From NCBI GenBank assembly GCA_031772625.1, contig CM062814.1:368227781-368291780 (forward strand): DNA of 64,000 nucleotides, written 5' to 3'. Under the pieces are notes generated by a model, which saw only the letters and a program-made list of their open reading frames with translations, was not told the DNA's origin and searched no databases. This document shows positions 1 through 12,199 of this stretch, one piece after another. A program made the position numbers and the translations under genes. How positions within the stretch are numbered: the first letter of the stretch is position 1; each line of letters opens with the position of its first letter. The stretch is from Pinus tabuliformis. Taxonomy: Eukaryota > Streptophyta > Pinopsida > Pinales > Pinaceae.

Positions 1-1706
1 GAGTCCTCTTTAAGCTCTTTTCAAACACTCTAAATATGAAAAGATTGTTGAGCACTTGCCCTTTTCAACTCATTAAAAGATTGGAAACGACATCTACTCA
101 GTAGAAGTTTAACCCTTTTTCGGACTAAGATAGATTATTTACAAAAAAGGAATATGTTGATAACAAAATGGTCAATAGGTTCTCTCTTGTATTGTTTTAT
201 TCTTTTCCGGACTTGAGATACAAATATACAAAAAATAACTTGTGGAATTTTCTTTTTGTCCCTTTTCAAACTTTATAAACATGAAAAGGACCGAGTTATC
301 ATTGTTATTAGAGACGTTAAAACATCAAATAGCAACAAACTTGTCCATCATGACAAGACCAAGATTCACCTTTGCTAGACTCGTTAAAACACCACAATGG
401 ATTCACCCGAAGGGTGGAATTATACAACAAGCATATGTTATCCTCCTCAAGCTTGATAAAAATAAAGAGGTACTGGTCAGTAATGACTGGGGAAAATGGA
501 AAAAAGGTCGCTCTTGAACATGACACTTTCACTTCATCACTGTGACTATTTGGATTGGGTTATTTGCTTGATGGTCATCATGCCTTGGTCTATCATACCA
601 TCCATTGTTTCAGTTTTGGGTCAATGTTGCCAATCCATTCAGTGTCGCCAACATGTTCAAGAGAAGTAATTATTGAATTAAGGGTTTTGTCATCCATAAT
701 AGGTTTATGAGAAAAGTCTTCAATGAAAATCACATCCAAATTCATATTGTTGACACATTCCGAACCAATGAGTGTGGTTCCTAAAGATGAACCACACTCA
801 TTACTTCAAAATGTTTCGGCAATATGAATTTGGATGTGATTTTCGCTGAAGACTCTTCTCATAAACATGTTCAAGAGAAGTTTCTCAGTTTAAAATTCAT
901 CCTTTGCAATACTCATAAACCTTCATTTTCATGCCCGCCATTCCTAAACCTTGTGTTGTCAGTCACATTCCATCTCCAAAATCATTACACTCATTTTGTG
1001 TCGTTGATGTGGGATACACCAAAGCTGCGATGAGTCGCTTCTTGTCGACATCAACACATTATCCAAGAAGTTGACTTAGAAACACCATTCCAATACCTTG
1101 AGGCTTGCATACATCAACGACAAGTTTCCCACTTCCAGCAATAGGTTGACATCACTGGCCTTCGACCGAAAGACTTTGTATGGCGTTCAACATCAAAACA
1201 TCCATTCACACCATGCAGAATGTAATTCAGTGCCTTGAGGATCATTATCATTATCAGTAATTTCTCTCGCATCTGTTAACGGCTTACAACATTGGCTAGT
1301 AATCAGATGGTGTCTTCCAATGTTCGACCTCAGATCACATATTCACATGATTAGAATTGTACTTGAGTGAACGATTGAACGAGATAGAAGACCTCAGATC
1401 TAGTTTCATCCATCTGAGTTGTGATTTCAGGAAATGTACCAAATCATTTGTACAATGGCTTTACATTGATGGTCATCCTATCATGGGTCTATATTTGTAA
1501 GATGACTATCTATGTACTTGTAATGAAAGTTTATACGCTGAGCACAGGTATGCCTTCCCTCAGCAATTCATCAAAAAAAGTCAAAATATCATGATATTAT
1601 GTATTGTAATCGATGTAGGTCACCATCCACTTCGGAACCTACTCATCACATCGTAAAGCATATCAATCAACATTAATATTTTTGACTTCATGCTTTAGGG
1701 GGCAAC
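1..1706. other. Unassigned decayed sequence
   Basis: I recognise no gene here. The short open frames are not supported by codon pattern or motifs. Lying directly left of a likely plus-strand LTR, this could be the worn internal tail of that element. It contains the foldback listed separately and several short direct echoes, such as an 'aacatgttcaagagaag' block near 650 and again near 865. Confidence 0.3.
704..865. repeat. Long imperfect foldback (about 75-bp arms)
   Basis: The left arm, about 704-780, is the reverse complement of the right arm, about 789-865, with roughly a dozen mismatches and an 8-nt loop (ctaaagat). The arms share exact runs such as 'aaaatcacatccaaattc' and 'aatgagtgtggttc'. 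A transcript of either strand would form a hairpin of about 160 nt, the size of a plant small-RNA precursor, but no mature-miRNA-like segment is recognised. A small foldback transposon or an inverted duplication is equally possible. Confidence 0.8.
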
Positions 1707-2282
1707 TGTTACAAATACCTTTGGGAAAATCACTCCCATCATTCAGATCAATACTTTTAGGGCTCATCAAATCCTAATTCAGTTGCTACATGCCATAGAT
1801 AAGTCATCACTTTGAATGCCTACTTCCCTGAGAGTTTCTTGGCCTGAAGCCCCCCAGAATTGCCTCCTTGAGGGTCTAGCACAACCTTTATTAGGGTTAA
1901 GTGTCCTTGAGTGCAGGTAGGCCCATGTCAGGTTGCTTTCCAGAGCACTTAGGCCCACTTTGACCTGCGCTAAGCGAGATTAACTGAAATAATCATAGCG
2001 TTTTGGGAATATTCTTATCTTTTGGAACCATCTAGAAGATTAACACACTTATCATCTCCTATGAGCTCGAAATTAGATAGGGAATGAGTTAAGAAACCTC
2101 CTATCATCTCATCCCTTCCTCCATGGAAACTAACTCTAAGTTTGGAAGGCCACTCAATACCCTCATTTATGACCAAACCACCATCATTTTACTATAAATT
2201 AAGGACTCATCTAAGTGATTAGGGGTTGGACTTGGAGAATTTGTAAGGAGATACTATTGGTGTGAGGTTTGAGATTATAACA
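1707..2282 (+). mobile_element. Probable LTR (solo, or 3' LTR of a decayed element)
   Basis: The 576-bp segment begins TGTTACAAATACC and ends TATAACA, the TG...CA pattern of an LTR. It is preceded by a purine-rich stretch (tttagggggcaac, 1694-1706) that looks like a polypurine tract, and it holds a TATA-like box (TATAAATT, 2193-2200). No partner LTR is in the window and no target duplication could be tested, so this is a structural guess. Confidence 0.45.
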
Positions 2283-2329
2283 CATTTAGGAACACATATC
2301 TTATTCATCTTGTATAGTAACCCATCCTG

Positions 2330-3650
2330 GAGATGGTAGTCAATGGTGATGTCGTGATATTGCCCATGACACTGACTTTGCAACTGTTAATACACCTCCT
2401 TGAAGTCTTCATCTTCTAAATATGCCTCTCTATATGCATCATGAGTGAATGTCTCCATGTGCATAAGAATCCCCAAGGATTTAATCTTCGATGTGGGTGG
2501 CCTTGAAATCATATCGGCCAATTTGTTTGTGCTTCTCTTCTTATACTTGATCACAAAATGAAATTGTTATAAAAACCCCATCCACTTGTAATGCCAGGTC
2601 TGTTGTAGCTTATTCTGGGCCTGCAGGTACTGTAACGGCTAGTGATCTATGTGGATTATTGTTTCCTTTCCAATTAGATAGTGCTTACACTTATTCACAA
2701 CATGCACCATGGCATAGAGCTCCTTATCGTTAGTAGGGTAGGTAAGAAATTCCCAATGAAATACTTCACAATGGTATCAAATGAGCCTTCCTCCTTCTAT
2801 TAAGACAACTCCCATAGCATACCCACTCGCATCTATCTCCACTTCAAAGGGACGGTGCAAGTTTGGTAATGCTAGAAATGGTGCTTCACTGATCTTCTTA
2901 TTTAACTCATCAAAAGCCTTATGTTGACCTTTTCCCCACTGGAAACTCTTGCCACTTGCTGTTATGGCATGGAGCGGTGCCGCTACCGTTGAAAATGGGG
3001 CTATGAATTTCCTAAGGTACTGTGATGCTCCATTGAAACTCCTATCCTTAGTAACATTAGTAGGCACTGACTATTTCATGATGGCCTCCATCATGGAAGG
3101 ATCTATCTTCAATTCTCCTCCACCAATCACATATCCCAAATACACCAAGGACTGCTTCGCAAACTCACACTTCTTGAGATTTTCTAGCAGCTAATGCTTC
3201 TTCAATGTTTCTAGCACCTGCATCAAATCTAAAATATGCTCCTCCTAGGTAGCATTATATACTAGTATATCATCCAAATAGACAATAACAAATGAATCTA
3301 TAAAAGGGCGCAGTACATCATTCATTAATCTCACAAATATAACTGGTGCATTACATAGGCCAAATTGCATAACTAAGCACTCATACAAATATTGCCTGGT
3401 TTTGAAGGTGGTCTTCCATGTATCTTCTTCTTTGACTCGAACCTGGTGATATCTAAATTTCAAGTCCAGCTTGGTGAAATATTTTTCTTGCTGCAACTGA
3501 TCTAGCAGATCTTCTATCCTAGGCAGGGGGTATCTGTTCTTGAGCATGATTTTATTCAACACTATGTAATCTATACACATTTGCCAAGCCCCATCCTTCT
3601 TTGGCAGAATGATGATGTGTGTCCCACATGGTGGTGTACTTGGTCAAATG
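2330..3650 (-). pseudogene. Fossil gypsy reverse transcriptase and RNase H region
   Basis: Conceptual minus-strand translation gives clear Ty3/gypsy reverse transcriptase blocks: YPLPRIEDLLDQL, YFTKLDLKFRYHQVRV, the palm motif YLDDILVY, and then an RNase H start with FEVEIDASGYAMGVVL. In a live element this enzyme copies element RNA to DNA in the cytoplasm. This copy is a broken fossil belonging to the element at 2290-6177. Confidence 0.9.
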
Positions 3651-3906
3651 ACACCCTGTTCCAGTAGCTGCTGCAATTGCTTCTTTACCTCACTTTCTTC
3701 TATAATAAACTACTTGTACAACCCAATATTTTGCAATGGGGAGTATGGCAATAGCTAGATCTCATGCTCCACTTCTCTCTCAGAGGGTAGCCATTAGGCT
3801 CTCGGAACACATGCTTCTATTCATGTAACAACTCCTCCAATTACTATTTTTGTTTCTTAGTACACCCCTCTAGGTATTCCTTGCCTCTTATCGACTCCTC
3901 TATATA

Positions 3907-4370
3907 CTAATTTTCTGTTAAAAATAATAAAACATACTTCTTGCCAGAACTGATCAATTTATTGGATTGGTTGGCACATACTAATGAAATTTTTGATTGC
4001 CCCTTGTGCATGTTGATGATGAATGATTTTCCATCCTTGATGTGCTGGAAATGGTTAGCTCTCCTCATGAATATTGCATCACACATGTACATGCATGGAC
4101 TCCCAAACACAACTCCATATACATCAAGAGGAGCCACATCCAAATATACTTCATCAATAAAATCAACACTGATAGAAAATCTAATTTTACACATTTTTGT
4201 TGCTTTTAGCTTTTCATCATTATGTACCCATCCAAGTGGATATGGGTATGGATGATCACAAACTTACAACCCCAACTTCTTGACCAAATTTTCTGTAATA
4301 AGATTTGTTTGTGACCCTGAGTCAAACAGAACATCAATCTTTGTCTTCTTGACCTATATCTTTACATGGA
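3907..4370 (-). pseudogene. Fossil gypsy aspartic protease region
   Basis: A retropepsin-like active-site motif (VLFDSGSQTNLI) is readable near the right edge, followed leftwards by a sequence such as VYLDVAPLDVYGVVFGSP that matches the usual protease core. It sits between the gag and reverse transcriptase parts of the same element, as expected. Fossil, not functional. Confidence 0.75.
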
Positions 4371-4559
4371 AGAGTTTTGTCATTTCTTCTCTTCATGTTG
4401 TTGAAGGCTACTCAGATTCATCTCCTTTCGCACTGATGTACAGATGATCTTCCCATCCACATCCGAGCTCCTTTCAACTTGGTTGCTCAAATAAGGGGTC
4501 ATAAGATTATTCTTCTTATTACCTTTCTTCCTTTTCTTCGAGTTTATCTCCGGATGCAA

Positions 4560-5560
4560 CTTCCAGAACTTATCCTCTGAATGGCCATCAATGTTATATT
4601 GGTTGTAGTGGTTGCTACATTATTTTCACTGGTCTATTGTGGCTACCGTAATTTATATTTCCCCTTTTGCTTCTTCTTCCCATCCTTAGAAGCATCTTGT
4701 TTCTCCTTTTGCTTCAATCCACCTGATTGCCCTCTTTTTAGGGCTATGTTCTTTAGATATTGTGCCTGTACACAAGCCTCGTCCACCGTTTTGGGCTTGA
4801 ACAACATCACTTTCCCCAAAAATACTTGACGAGCACATCTGGGTTCTTTGGAGAGATACCCAACATCATAGCCATCTTTTTGAATCCTGTGGTGTAATCA
4901 TGCATGCTTTGGCCCGACTTTTGCATGAAGTAACACCACTAGATCCATTGGTCTTCCAGGTACCCAATGGGATAAAACTATGACTTAATGAGGGTTTTTA
5001 AATCCTCCCACTTAGTCACTAGAGGTTCTCCCTCCAACCTTATGGTTTTTGTGTGGCTCTCCCACCAAGTTAGTGCATGGCCCTCCAATTTTAGCTGTGT
5101 GAATGAGGTCTTCTTCCCTTCCTCAATTTGATGGACACTGAAGTAAACTTCCAATTGCTACAACCATTAGTTTAGCTTTAGGGCATCAATCTCTCTATGG
5201 TATGGCTTGATATTGACTTTTCATTCAACTTTAAATAGGGATTGGTTCACGACACTCAAACAAAGTTGATATTTTCCGCATTCTTTCTTCAACTGGTTGT
5301 CTACATCTTCCCGATCTCCTTATCCCCCTTATGATTTGTCCTCTGCATTCAAACACCATTCTTCTCCAAATATCCCCAACTTATTTCTTAGGGATGTCAT
5401 GAGGAGATTTACATTGCAGTTTATATCTGTGACTTGTTCTTCGAGCTGTGAAAACCTCACCTTTGCAAGATCATGGGGTTCATTTACAGATTCGTCACCC
5501 ATGATTAGGGTTTTCAATTTTCGGCCTCACAGATCTAGATCCTTGCAATATCCAAAAAAT
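4560..5560 (-). pseudogene. Fossil gypsy gag region
   Basis: Minus-strand translation contains TQLKLEGHALTWWES, which fits the capsid-like retrotransposon gag domain, and near its left edge a zinc-knuckle-like IDGHSEDKFWKLHPE. The right edge lies just inside the primer-binding site. Broken. Family assignment rests on motif and position. Confidence 0.75.
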
Positions 5561-5574
5561 ACCCAAATAAACCT

Positions 5575-5586
5575 TCTCTGATACTA
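5575..5586 (-). other. Primer-binding site, initiator Met tRNA type
   Basis: The plus strand reads tctctgatacta, 10 of 12 matches to the complement of the standard plant site TGGTATCAGAGC. It lies between the gag region and the flanking LTR, which fixes the element as minus-strand. Confidence 0.7.
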
Positions 5587-6177
5587 AATCATCCATTAAT
5601 TGTCTTGGACATTCCACTGGATAGTTTATCAAATAGATATGATAATGTTATATTAAAAATCTAAGATTCTACACTATTATAGTGTCATTTACTTTCTAGA
5701 TCTATAGATTTTACTGTAATTAGTGCATGCATGTGAATATAAATTATGAAAAAAAAGTAAAGAACAAATGAAACAAACTCACACACATATAAGACATAAG
5801 ATATGCTCTTTGGGAAGCCCTTTGGGGAGAAAACCCAACAAGAAGGTGAGGACACTTCGCTCTCTTTCTTTGTCTAGAAATATGGATGTAGATACAAAGA
5901 AGTAATGTATGTGGCTCGTGGGCTGCTACAGTGCACATATCCTCTCTGTGTTCTCTATCTCCTATCTCTCATGTCTATCTTTTCTCATCTATGAAACAAA
6001 TTCTCTCGAAACAATGGAATGCCTCTTCCTTCTAGTGGCCTAGTTATAACACAGCCCGATAGCCTACTAGTTGTTAAGTTTGACTGTAGAGTTACAAAAT
6101 AGACTCTTCTAGAGTCTTCTACATAAAAAATATGTGGTTAGCCTCATTTCCATGAAATAATGGGGGCTGATGCAACA
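5587..6177 (-). mobile_element. Probable 5' LTR of the 2290-6177 gypsy fossil
   Basis: This segment lies just outside the primer site. On the minus strand its outer edge reads TGTTGCATCAGCCCC, a normal LTR start; the inner edge is worn. No partner LTR is available, so the exact ends are inferred. Confidence 0.5.
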
Positions 6178-6530
6178 TCCTCCCAAACTATAGGTGTGAA
6201 AACACGAAGGTCAACTTCTGATTGGCATAACTTTTGCATACTGACTCCGATTGGTGTGATTATTGCATCACTATAAATATTTATGTGTGGTACTTAAGAG
6301 ACAAATTTGTACCCTTAGAAAACATTGTTTTATGCATCAAAATTCTCCACGAAGGTTTCGGACCCCATTTTTCCAAACTAGGTCCCGCCAGTAAAAACGG
6401 TCCCATGAGTTGTTTCCTCCACTTTTTCCACTCCAAATGCATCAAGATGGATGGAAAACAATATAATGATCCAATTTAGATCAATAAACCAACATATTTT
6501 TGATCCATTTTTCTGCTCTTATGAAGATAA
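6178..6530. other. Unassigned spacer between two gypsy fossils
   Basis: No gene or repeat recognised. It lies between the LTR edge at 6177 and the first readable RNase H sequence of the next element. Confidence 0.4.
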
Positions 6531-6589
6531 TATTTGTTCCAAAATTTATTTAAGACTATCATGATCTATTTTTACCTTGAACTGTCTTC

Positions 6590-7600
6590 CCATTAGGTAA
6601 GGTTTCTTTAGTGCATGTTGTATTTCCAACATTTCCTTCTCATAAATAGGTTTTTGTACTTACAAAATAAATGGTTCTACCTTCTTGCATCAAAACATCA
6701 CCCATTCCATTTCTCAAGGCATCATATTCCACAATAAATGTTTTTGTTAACTTTGGTGTAGTTAACATCGGTGCTTGGCACATTGCCTATTTAAGATGTT
6801 CAAAGGCCTTAGTTGCTTCTAGAGTCCAAGAAAATGGATCCTTATTCAGTAATGTTGTTAGAGGTGCTACTATTCTCCCATAATTCTTAACAAACATGCA
6901 ATAATATCATGTTAACCCAATAAATCCTCGAAGACGCTTTATGGTTTCAGAGATTTTCCATTCCTTAAAGACATTAATTTTGTTAGGTTCTACCTTAATA
7001 CCTTCATGAGATACAATATGAACCAAATATTACACCTCCTATACTCCAAAGAGACATTTGGAGGTTTTTTCATATAATTGTTTCTCCTCCAATAGTTTGA
7101 GCACCTTTTCATCATGTTGAACACAATCCTTCCAAGACTTGTTGTATATTAGTATATCATCAAAAAATAATAAAACACATTTTCTAAGGAAGGGTTTGAA
7201 AATAGAATTCATCAAACGTTGAAATGTGGAAGGTGCATTAGTAAGGCCAAAAGGCATGACCAAAAATTCATAATGACCCTCATGAGTTGTGAATGTTATT
7301 TTCAGAATGTCTTTAGGCTTCATTCTAATTTGATGATATCCTGAATGAAGATCCATCTTGGTAAGGTAAATTCCTCCATGTAATTCATCCAACACTTTTC
7401 CAATGATATGAATGAGAACTTTATCTTTAATAATGAGCGTGTTGAGTTCCTTATAATATGAACACATATACCATGGTCCATCCTTTTTTTGCACTAATAG
7501 TACTAGAGTAGAGAAAGAACTTTAACTAGGTTGAATTATACCAGCCCTTAGAATTTCTCAAACCATACGTTCAATTTCACTCTTTTTGGAATAGGGACAT
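6590..7600 (-). pseudogene. Fossil chromovirus reverse transcriptase and RNase H region
   Basis: Minus-strand reading shows QKKDGPWYMCSYYKELNT, YLTKMDLHSGYHQIRM, VMPFGLTNAPSTFQRLMN and FDDILIYN, the standard Ty3/gypsy polymerase blocks. RNase H-like sequence (APLTTLLNKDPFSW, then TIYFVSTKTYL) runs to about 6590. The right edge, 7600, is the target site of the nested element. The left breakpoint of the tandem duplication (7369) falls inside this region. Fossil. Confidence 0.9.
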
Positions 7601-8407
7601 TGTTGGCATGAAAATGTCATCATGGAAAGACACTGGGTTTAGGTGCAAGGCGCCAACAAGGGTTTGTTGTAGTCTAGGAAAATGCCAACACTTTCCCCTA
7701 CCCCAATGGATAAGGAGTCTCACCCGAGGCATGTCGTGACCAAAACTAAGAAGGGTTTAGAAGGATATCAAGGAGGACCCAACCATTACTCTATATACAT
7801 CTTAAAGCATGCATTCATAATAATGTTACATCATTATGGATATCATATTCATATGAGGAAAGACCCTCAGCATAAATTGTTTGAGTAAGGCCCATAAATC
7901 ACAACAATACACACAAATAATACCATGCAACTGATCCATTTACTCATTAATATTAATCAAATGGAAGATTCATTACAACATACACTGGGCATAAATCCAT
8001 GAGAAAATACATAAATATTGTGGCGACAGAATGCCCTAGATCTCAAACCGAGACTAGTTCTGACCTTTCCGGCACTGCTCCAGTCGTCAGATCAGGTTTT
8101 TCTGTGCCCCAGACTCCCTCTGATACCAACACCTTCTTCGTGTTGTTCTCTCCTCTTATCTACTCCTCCGCTACTCGAACTACCAGTTATTTTTAGTTGT
8201 TTATCCCCTCAGCTGCTTCCCATCCTCCTTCTTGTTCACTCAGTTGTTTCTTCTTTCTCCTAACTCCTTATCGCAACTACCCCATGACTACATGGTCTTG
8301 CTTCCTTTCTCAACTTTCCTCTATGAAACTTGACCATTGCTCCTGCCACCTGTTTTTCCCTCTTCATTCCTTAAAAACCTTCAAAATTCAAAACAAAGGC
8401 TCCAACA
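7601..8407 (-). mobile_element. 3' LTR of nested element, copy 1
   Basis: Begins TGTTGGCATGAAAATG and ends GGCTCCAACA on the plus strand. Aligns with 13706-14513. Open frames inside it on the plus strand are fortuitous. Confidence 0.9.
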
Positions 8408-10100
8408 AGCCCTAACCACAGTTCTTTGACTCATCCCTGAGTCAATCTATCTCAAGTGATGTGGGTTCTATTGTTGTTTCTACTGGTATTTTTACTTGCG
8501 GTTGTTCCTATCCTTCCCTCTGGGGACCTACTACTTCAATTGCTTCTTCTTCCATCTACCGGGGGTCTCTTGTTTCAGCTTCTCCTTCTTCCATTTGCTG
8601 GCCTCCTTTTCCAAATGAAGGCCCTAATTCAGGAATAACTGTTGTCTTTTCTTTCCTGAAACTATTATATTCCTTGAGTGCTACTTGCCATGAAATCACT
8701 ATGGAGTCAGCCTGTTTGATGAAGTCTTCTACCGTGTTGGATGTTAGCTGACTCAGCCTACTACTTTGTAGTTTATTCCACTGTTCTTTGTCGTTATTGC
8801 AGAATTCCTTCAGGGCAAGGACATGTAGGCGAACTTGATGTCTGAGATCTCTGATTTTCTTCTTAATTTTTTGTAGATTCCTTCTCTATATGTGTGACTT
8901 GGGCCTGAATGGTGGTGATTTCTTCATCTATATTTTGTGGTTGGATGAATTATGTGCATGTCTTGCTATCAACAATTAAAAATTAAAGTTGTTCTAACAA
9001 AGGATAGACAGGATGATTCTTTAGTTCTATGCTTCTCGACGAGTCATGCACTTTATCAATAAGGGAAAACCCATCTACAAGTGATCCAGAAAGAGATTCT
9101 TTTGTAGTGGTGACAGTATTGATCTTCTTGTCGATTGTCCACATTTATGTCTCAACTAGATCAGGCAACACTGGTCTGACTGTCTCCGATTTCTTCTTCA
9201 TGTTTGCATTTGTTGATACCAAACTAAAGCATGTTGCTTGGATTTTGTCACAACAGTTGACCAACATGTAGGATTTAATATCCTTGGGAGCTTCTATGAT
9301 AACATCTGATATTGTTAGCCAAAGTGCCCAAAATTTATCTGTAACCTAATCTACTTGAGCGTCTAAATCAAGGTTTCCTTGTCTCAGCTGATCCCTTTAC
9401 TCCATGACCTCTTGTAATTGTCTTTTTATGTTTCTCATGTTCATGGATATGTTCATCATGTAATCTTTCTACTCTCTGTGCAGCTTGCTGGATGAATCCA
9501 AAAAATTGCATCAATGACTAGTGCTATAGGGTCTCTGCCTGCATTGTATTTAGTTCCAGAAATTTCTTTGAATGGGTAGGCTGCTGGAAATGGACTTATC
9601 TGAATTCGATGGGGGAGAGTTCATTTTCTATGAAGACAGGGTGAATTGAGGTGTAGGTGGAATGATAACTAGGTTTTGGATTAATGGGAAATTTATAGGG
9701 AATGCAGTTTGGTACTACTCAGTTCCCATTGACTACGGAGTGGAGACTATCGTCTCATCCCTCGGTAAAAGACCCGACCCTAGAATTAGGGACATCAAAG
9801 AGGATGTGTGAGTGCCATTTACTTATAGAGGCTCACTATCCTATGACATGGAGTACACTTCCATATCTTCTATTTATAGCATTCTTGTGGAACTGTACCC
9901 AAGGTAAGTATGAATAAATGCACCCAGAGTTCCTTTGATAATTTTTATTTTTCCCATTTTTCTGTGTAGTCCTCTAAATTTTCTTTTGGATCTGAGTTTC
10001 CTCTATACTTCACTTTGTCATGTGGACAGTCTCCTTATTGTTTAAACCTCTCCCTCATGGCTTGCTTGATAGTCTCCCATTCACACAAAGTGTTATGATG
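8408..10100 (-). other. Internal 3' region of nested element, no recognisable domain
   Basis: Sequence between the protease part and the 3' LTR. I find no polymerase, integrase or envelope-like motif in any frame. This may be original non-coding content of a non-autonomous element, or decayed code. Confidence 0.5.
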
Positions 10101-10109
10101 TGCTCTCCA

Positions 10110-10840
10110 CTACCTTGTTGGGGTGGATTGTAACAAAATATCTAATAACAAGACTTTTTGATCTTCCCTTATAGTCCTGTCAACTTTATTTAGAAAGGTG
10201 TCTATAGATTTGATGTCATGAAAGGTTGGATAATTACATATTTTGAACCCAATCCAGTTTACTCTACATATCTTGGCACAATGTCCAGTATCATCCTCAT
10301 ATCCTCCTTGTTTCCATGCATCCCAAGCGACTTCTGAACTTTGTATGCTCTTCCAGCTGACCGATCCTCTTGTTGTGGGATATATGTAGTCTTCTCTTTT
10401 TCCTGGAGTTAGCATATACAACTGATTCACATTCCTGGCTCGTCTAGATCATCCACAGGTTCTTTGAACCTTGGTCCTAGATATGGATCTAGTGGTTGTA
10501 TTGCCCACATCCCTTCTACTTCAAAGATCATCAACTCATTCTTCAGGTCGATGATGGCATAGTTCTCATATGCCAAGTCGATACCAAGAAGTGTTGGGTA
10601 AGAGTCCTTATCACCCATTATATCTATTACCTCAAATTTAATACAATTTTTTACCCCTACCACATCCATTTCTACATCTTCCAACCTACCAATGGGCAAG
10701 ATGCAATACTAATTTTCCATCTGCAATTGTATTGGCGAATTTTTAAGTTACAACTTCCCTAGTGCTTCCATGTATTTTTGGGTAGAATATTTATGTCTGA
10801 CCCCATATTTAACATTGTATCTTTAATTTGGAATCCTGCA
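10110..10840 (-). pseudogene. Fossil gag-pol protease region, copy 1
   Basis: Minus-strand reading contains SYPTLLGIDLAYENYAIID and KNELMIFEVEGMWAI, which resemble the C-terminal half of a plant gypsy retropepsin and the linker after it. Position downstream of the zinc-knuckle agrees. Assignment is by resemblance and order only. Fossil. Confidence 0.55.
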
Positions 10841-11379
10841 ACTTGAGCATGAATCCGAAATTATCTATCGGTTCTCTGATTGTTCTATCATACCCTTCTT
10901 GAGTGTCTTTCAGGTAGGTTTTCCAATATTGTTTCACCTTTTTCTTCATCTCATGGTAGCACTGCTTTTAGAGTCCTGTTTATCGTTTGTAGCATCTATT
11001 CATTATCAACAATCTACAAAAATAGCCTAAACCATTCTTCGATTGGTGCATGTTACTTTCTATGCGTGAGTCCTACTTCTTGTCTCCTTTTGTCTCTGTT
11101 AACCCATCAAACAACTTGGTCGATTCTTGATAGTATTATTTTTGTAGGGTGAGGTTGTATGACTTCTTTGGTGAGCTTACCTAAATAATTGAAGGCTGGT
11201 CTACCATACTCCAATCATCTCCTGTCTTCTTAGCCCCTCTGGTGACTATATTTATATTAGTTACTAGAAGCATGTCAGCAGTTTGTGGTTCTGCATTGAT
11301 AAAATTAGTCCCCCTCTGTCTGGTTATTTCTTCCCATTTTGAAATCAGCTCGAGATAATCCTCTGTGGCATGTGCATTG

Positions 11380-11470
11380 ACCCAACATTGTCAGCACCAA
11401 GGTTGTCTTGGCAGTAGATAGTCTCTAGCATGATGCCCCTCCTGATCACAATTGTAACACCTTAAAGGTC
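11380..11470 (-). other. Zinc-knuckle remnant, copy 1
   Basis: Minus-strand reading CYNCDQEGHHARD follows the C-x2-C-x4-H nucleocapsid pattern that binds element RNA. It lies between the gag and protease parts. Confidence 0.65.
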
Positions 11471-12199
11471 CTCTACTCCATGTTCTTCCTCCTCTCATAC
11501 CTCCTCCTCATCCCCCATGACCAGATTCATTGATTCGAAATGTGGACCTATCTAGTCCCTCTGCTAAGGCATCTAATTCTTGGCATTGGTATGTGTGGTG
11601 CATTGTGGAAGCACAAAATTCACAGTAACTGTTGTTGTGTACATTGGAATACTTTTGTATTATTTGACATACCCGCGGAAAATGTTCGTAGTTCTTACAA
11701 CTTCATAGTAGTCTTGCGTGTTTCGGCCTGGGAAAGTTCCTTGCGATCCCACTATCGCAACTTCTATTTTTGGTGGGGCCCCTGATGATCCTGTAATTTC
11801 CACTAAACTATTGGTGCCTCTCAACCTTGCGCATTTAGTTGCCACATGGCCTTCCACCAACAATGATTATACCATACATTGCGTCTCACCAGTTGAATTG
11901 GTTGTAGGTATTTTATTTTTCTGTTAGACTAGAAATTTGATTTTGGAGGCCCATGATCTATGGATCTTGCGATCCCATGCCTCTTGGATACTCATGTTTG
12001 TACATGTCATGGCTTCTATGCATGATTCTTGTTCTAGGGCATCTTGGAGAGTTCCAATCTTTTGTTGTGTCAACGGTGTTCTTGTAAGGGGTAGGAGTGC
12101 TTTAATGAACAAATCCCTCTTATGGTTGGGATCTATGGTATAGCTTAGCTTGATAATAACATCCTTAAACCTCTACATCAATTCCCATGTAGTCTCTCC

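Larger units (their letters stand above)
2290..6177 (-). mobile_element. Ty3/gypsy retrotransposon fossil, broken, 5' part
   Basis: Reading right to left, the order is LTR, Met-tRNA-like primer site, gag with a zinc-knuckle-like motif, aspartic protease, reverse transcriptase, RNase H and the first part of integrase. That order is the Ty3/gypsy order. The coding parts are broken many times (well over five). The end distal to the 5' LTR stops near 2290, next to an unrelated LTR, and no second LTR was seen, so age cannot be set from LTR divergence. Decay of the coding frames suggests an old copy. Confidence 0.85.

Noticed and set aside
242-517. 91-codon plus-strand open frame
   Set aside because: No motif, and an overlapping minus-strand frame of similar length; looks like chance.
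8018-8263. Repeated plus-strand open frames in and after the nested LTRs (also 15689-15934 and 14246-14524)
   Set aside because: Antisense to the element; they recur only because the LTR block is duplicated.
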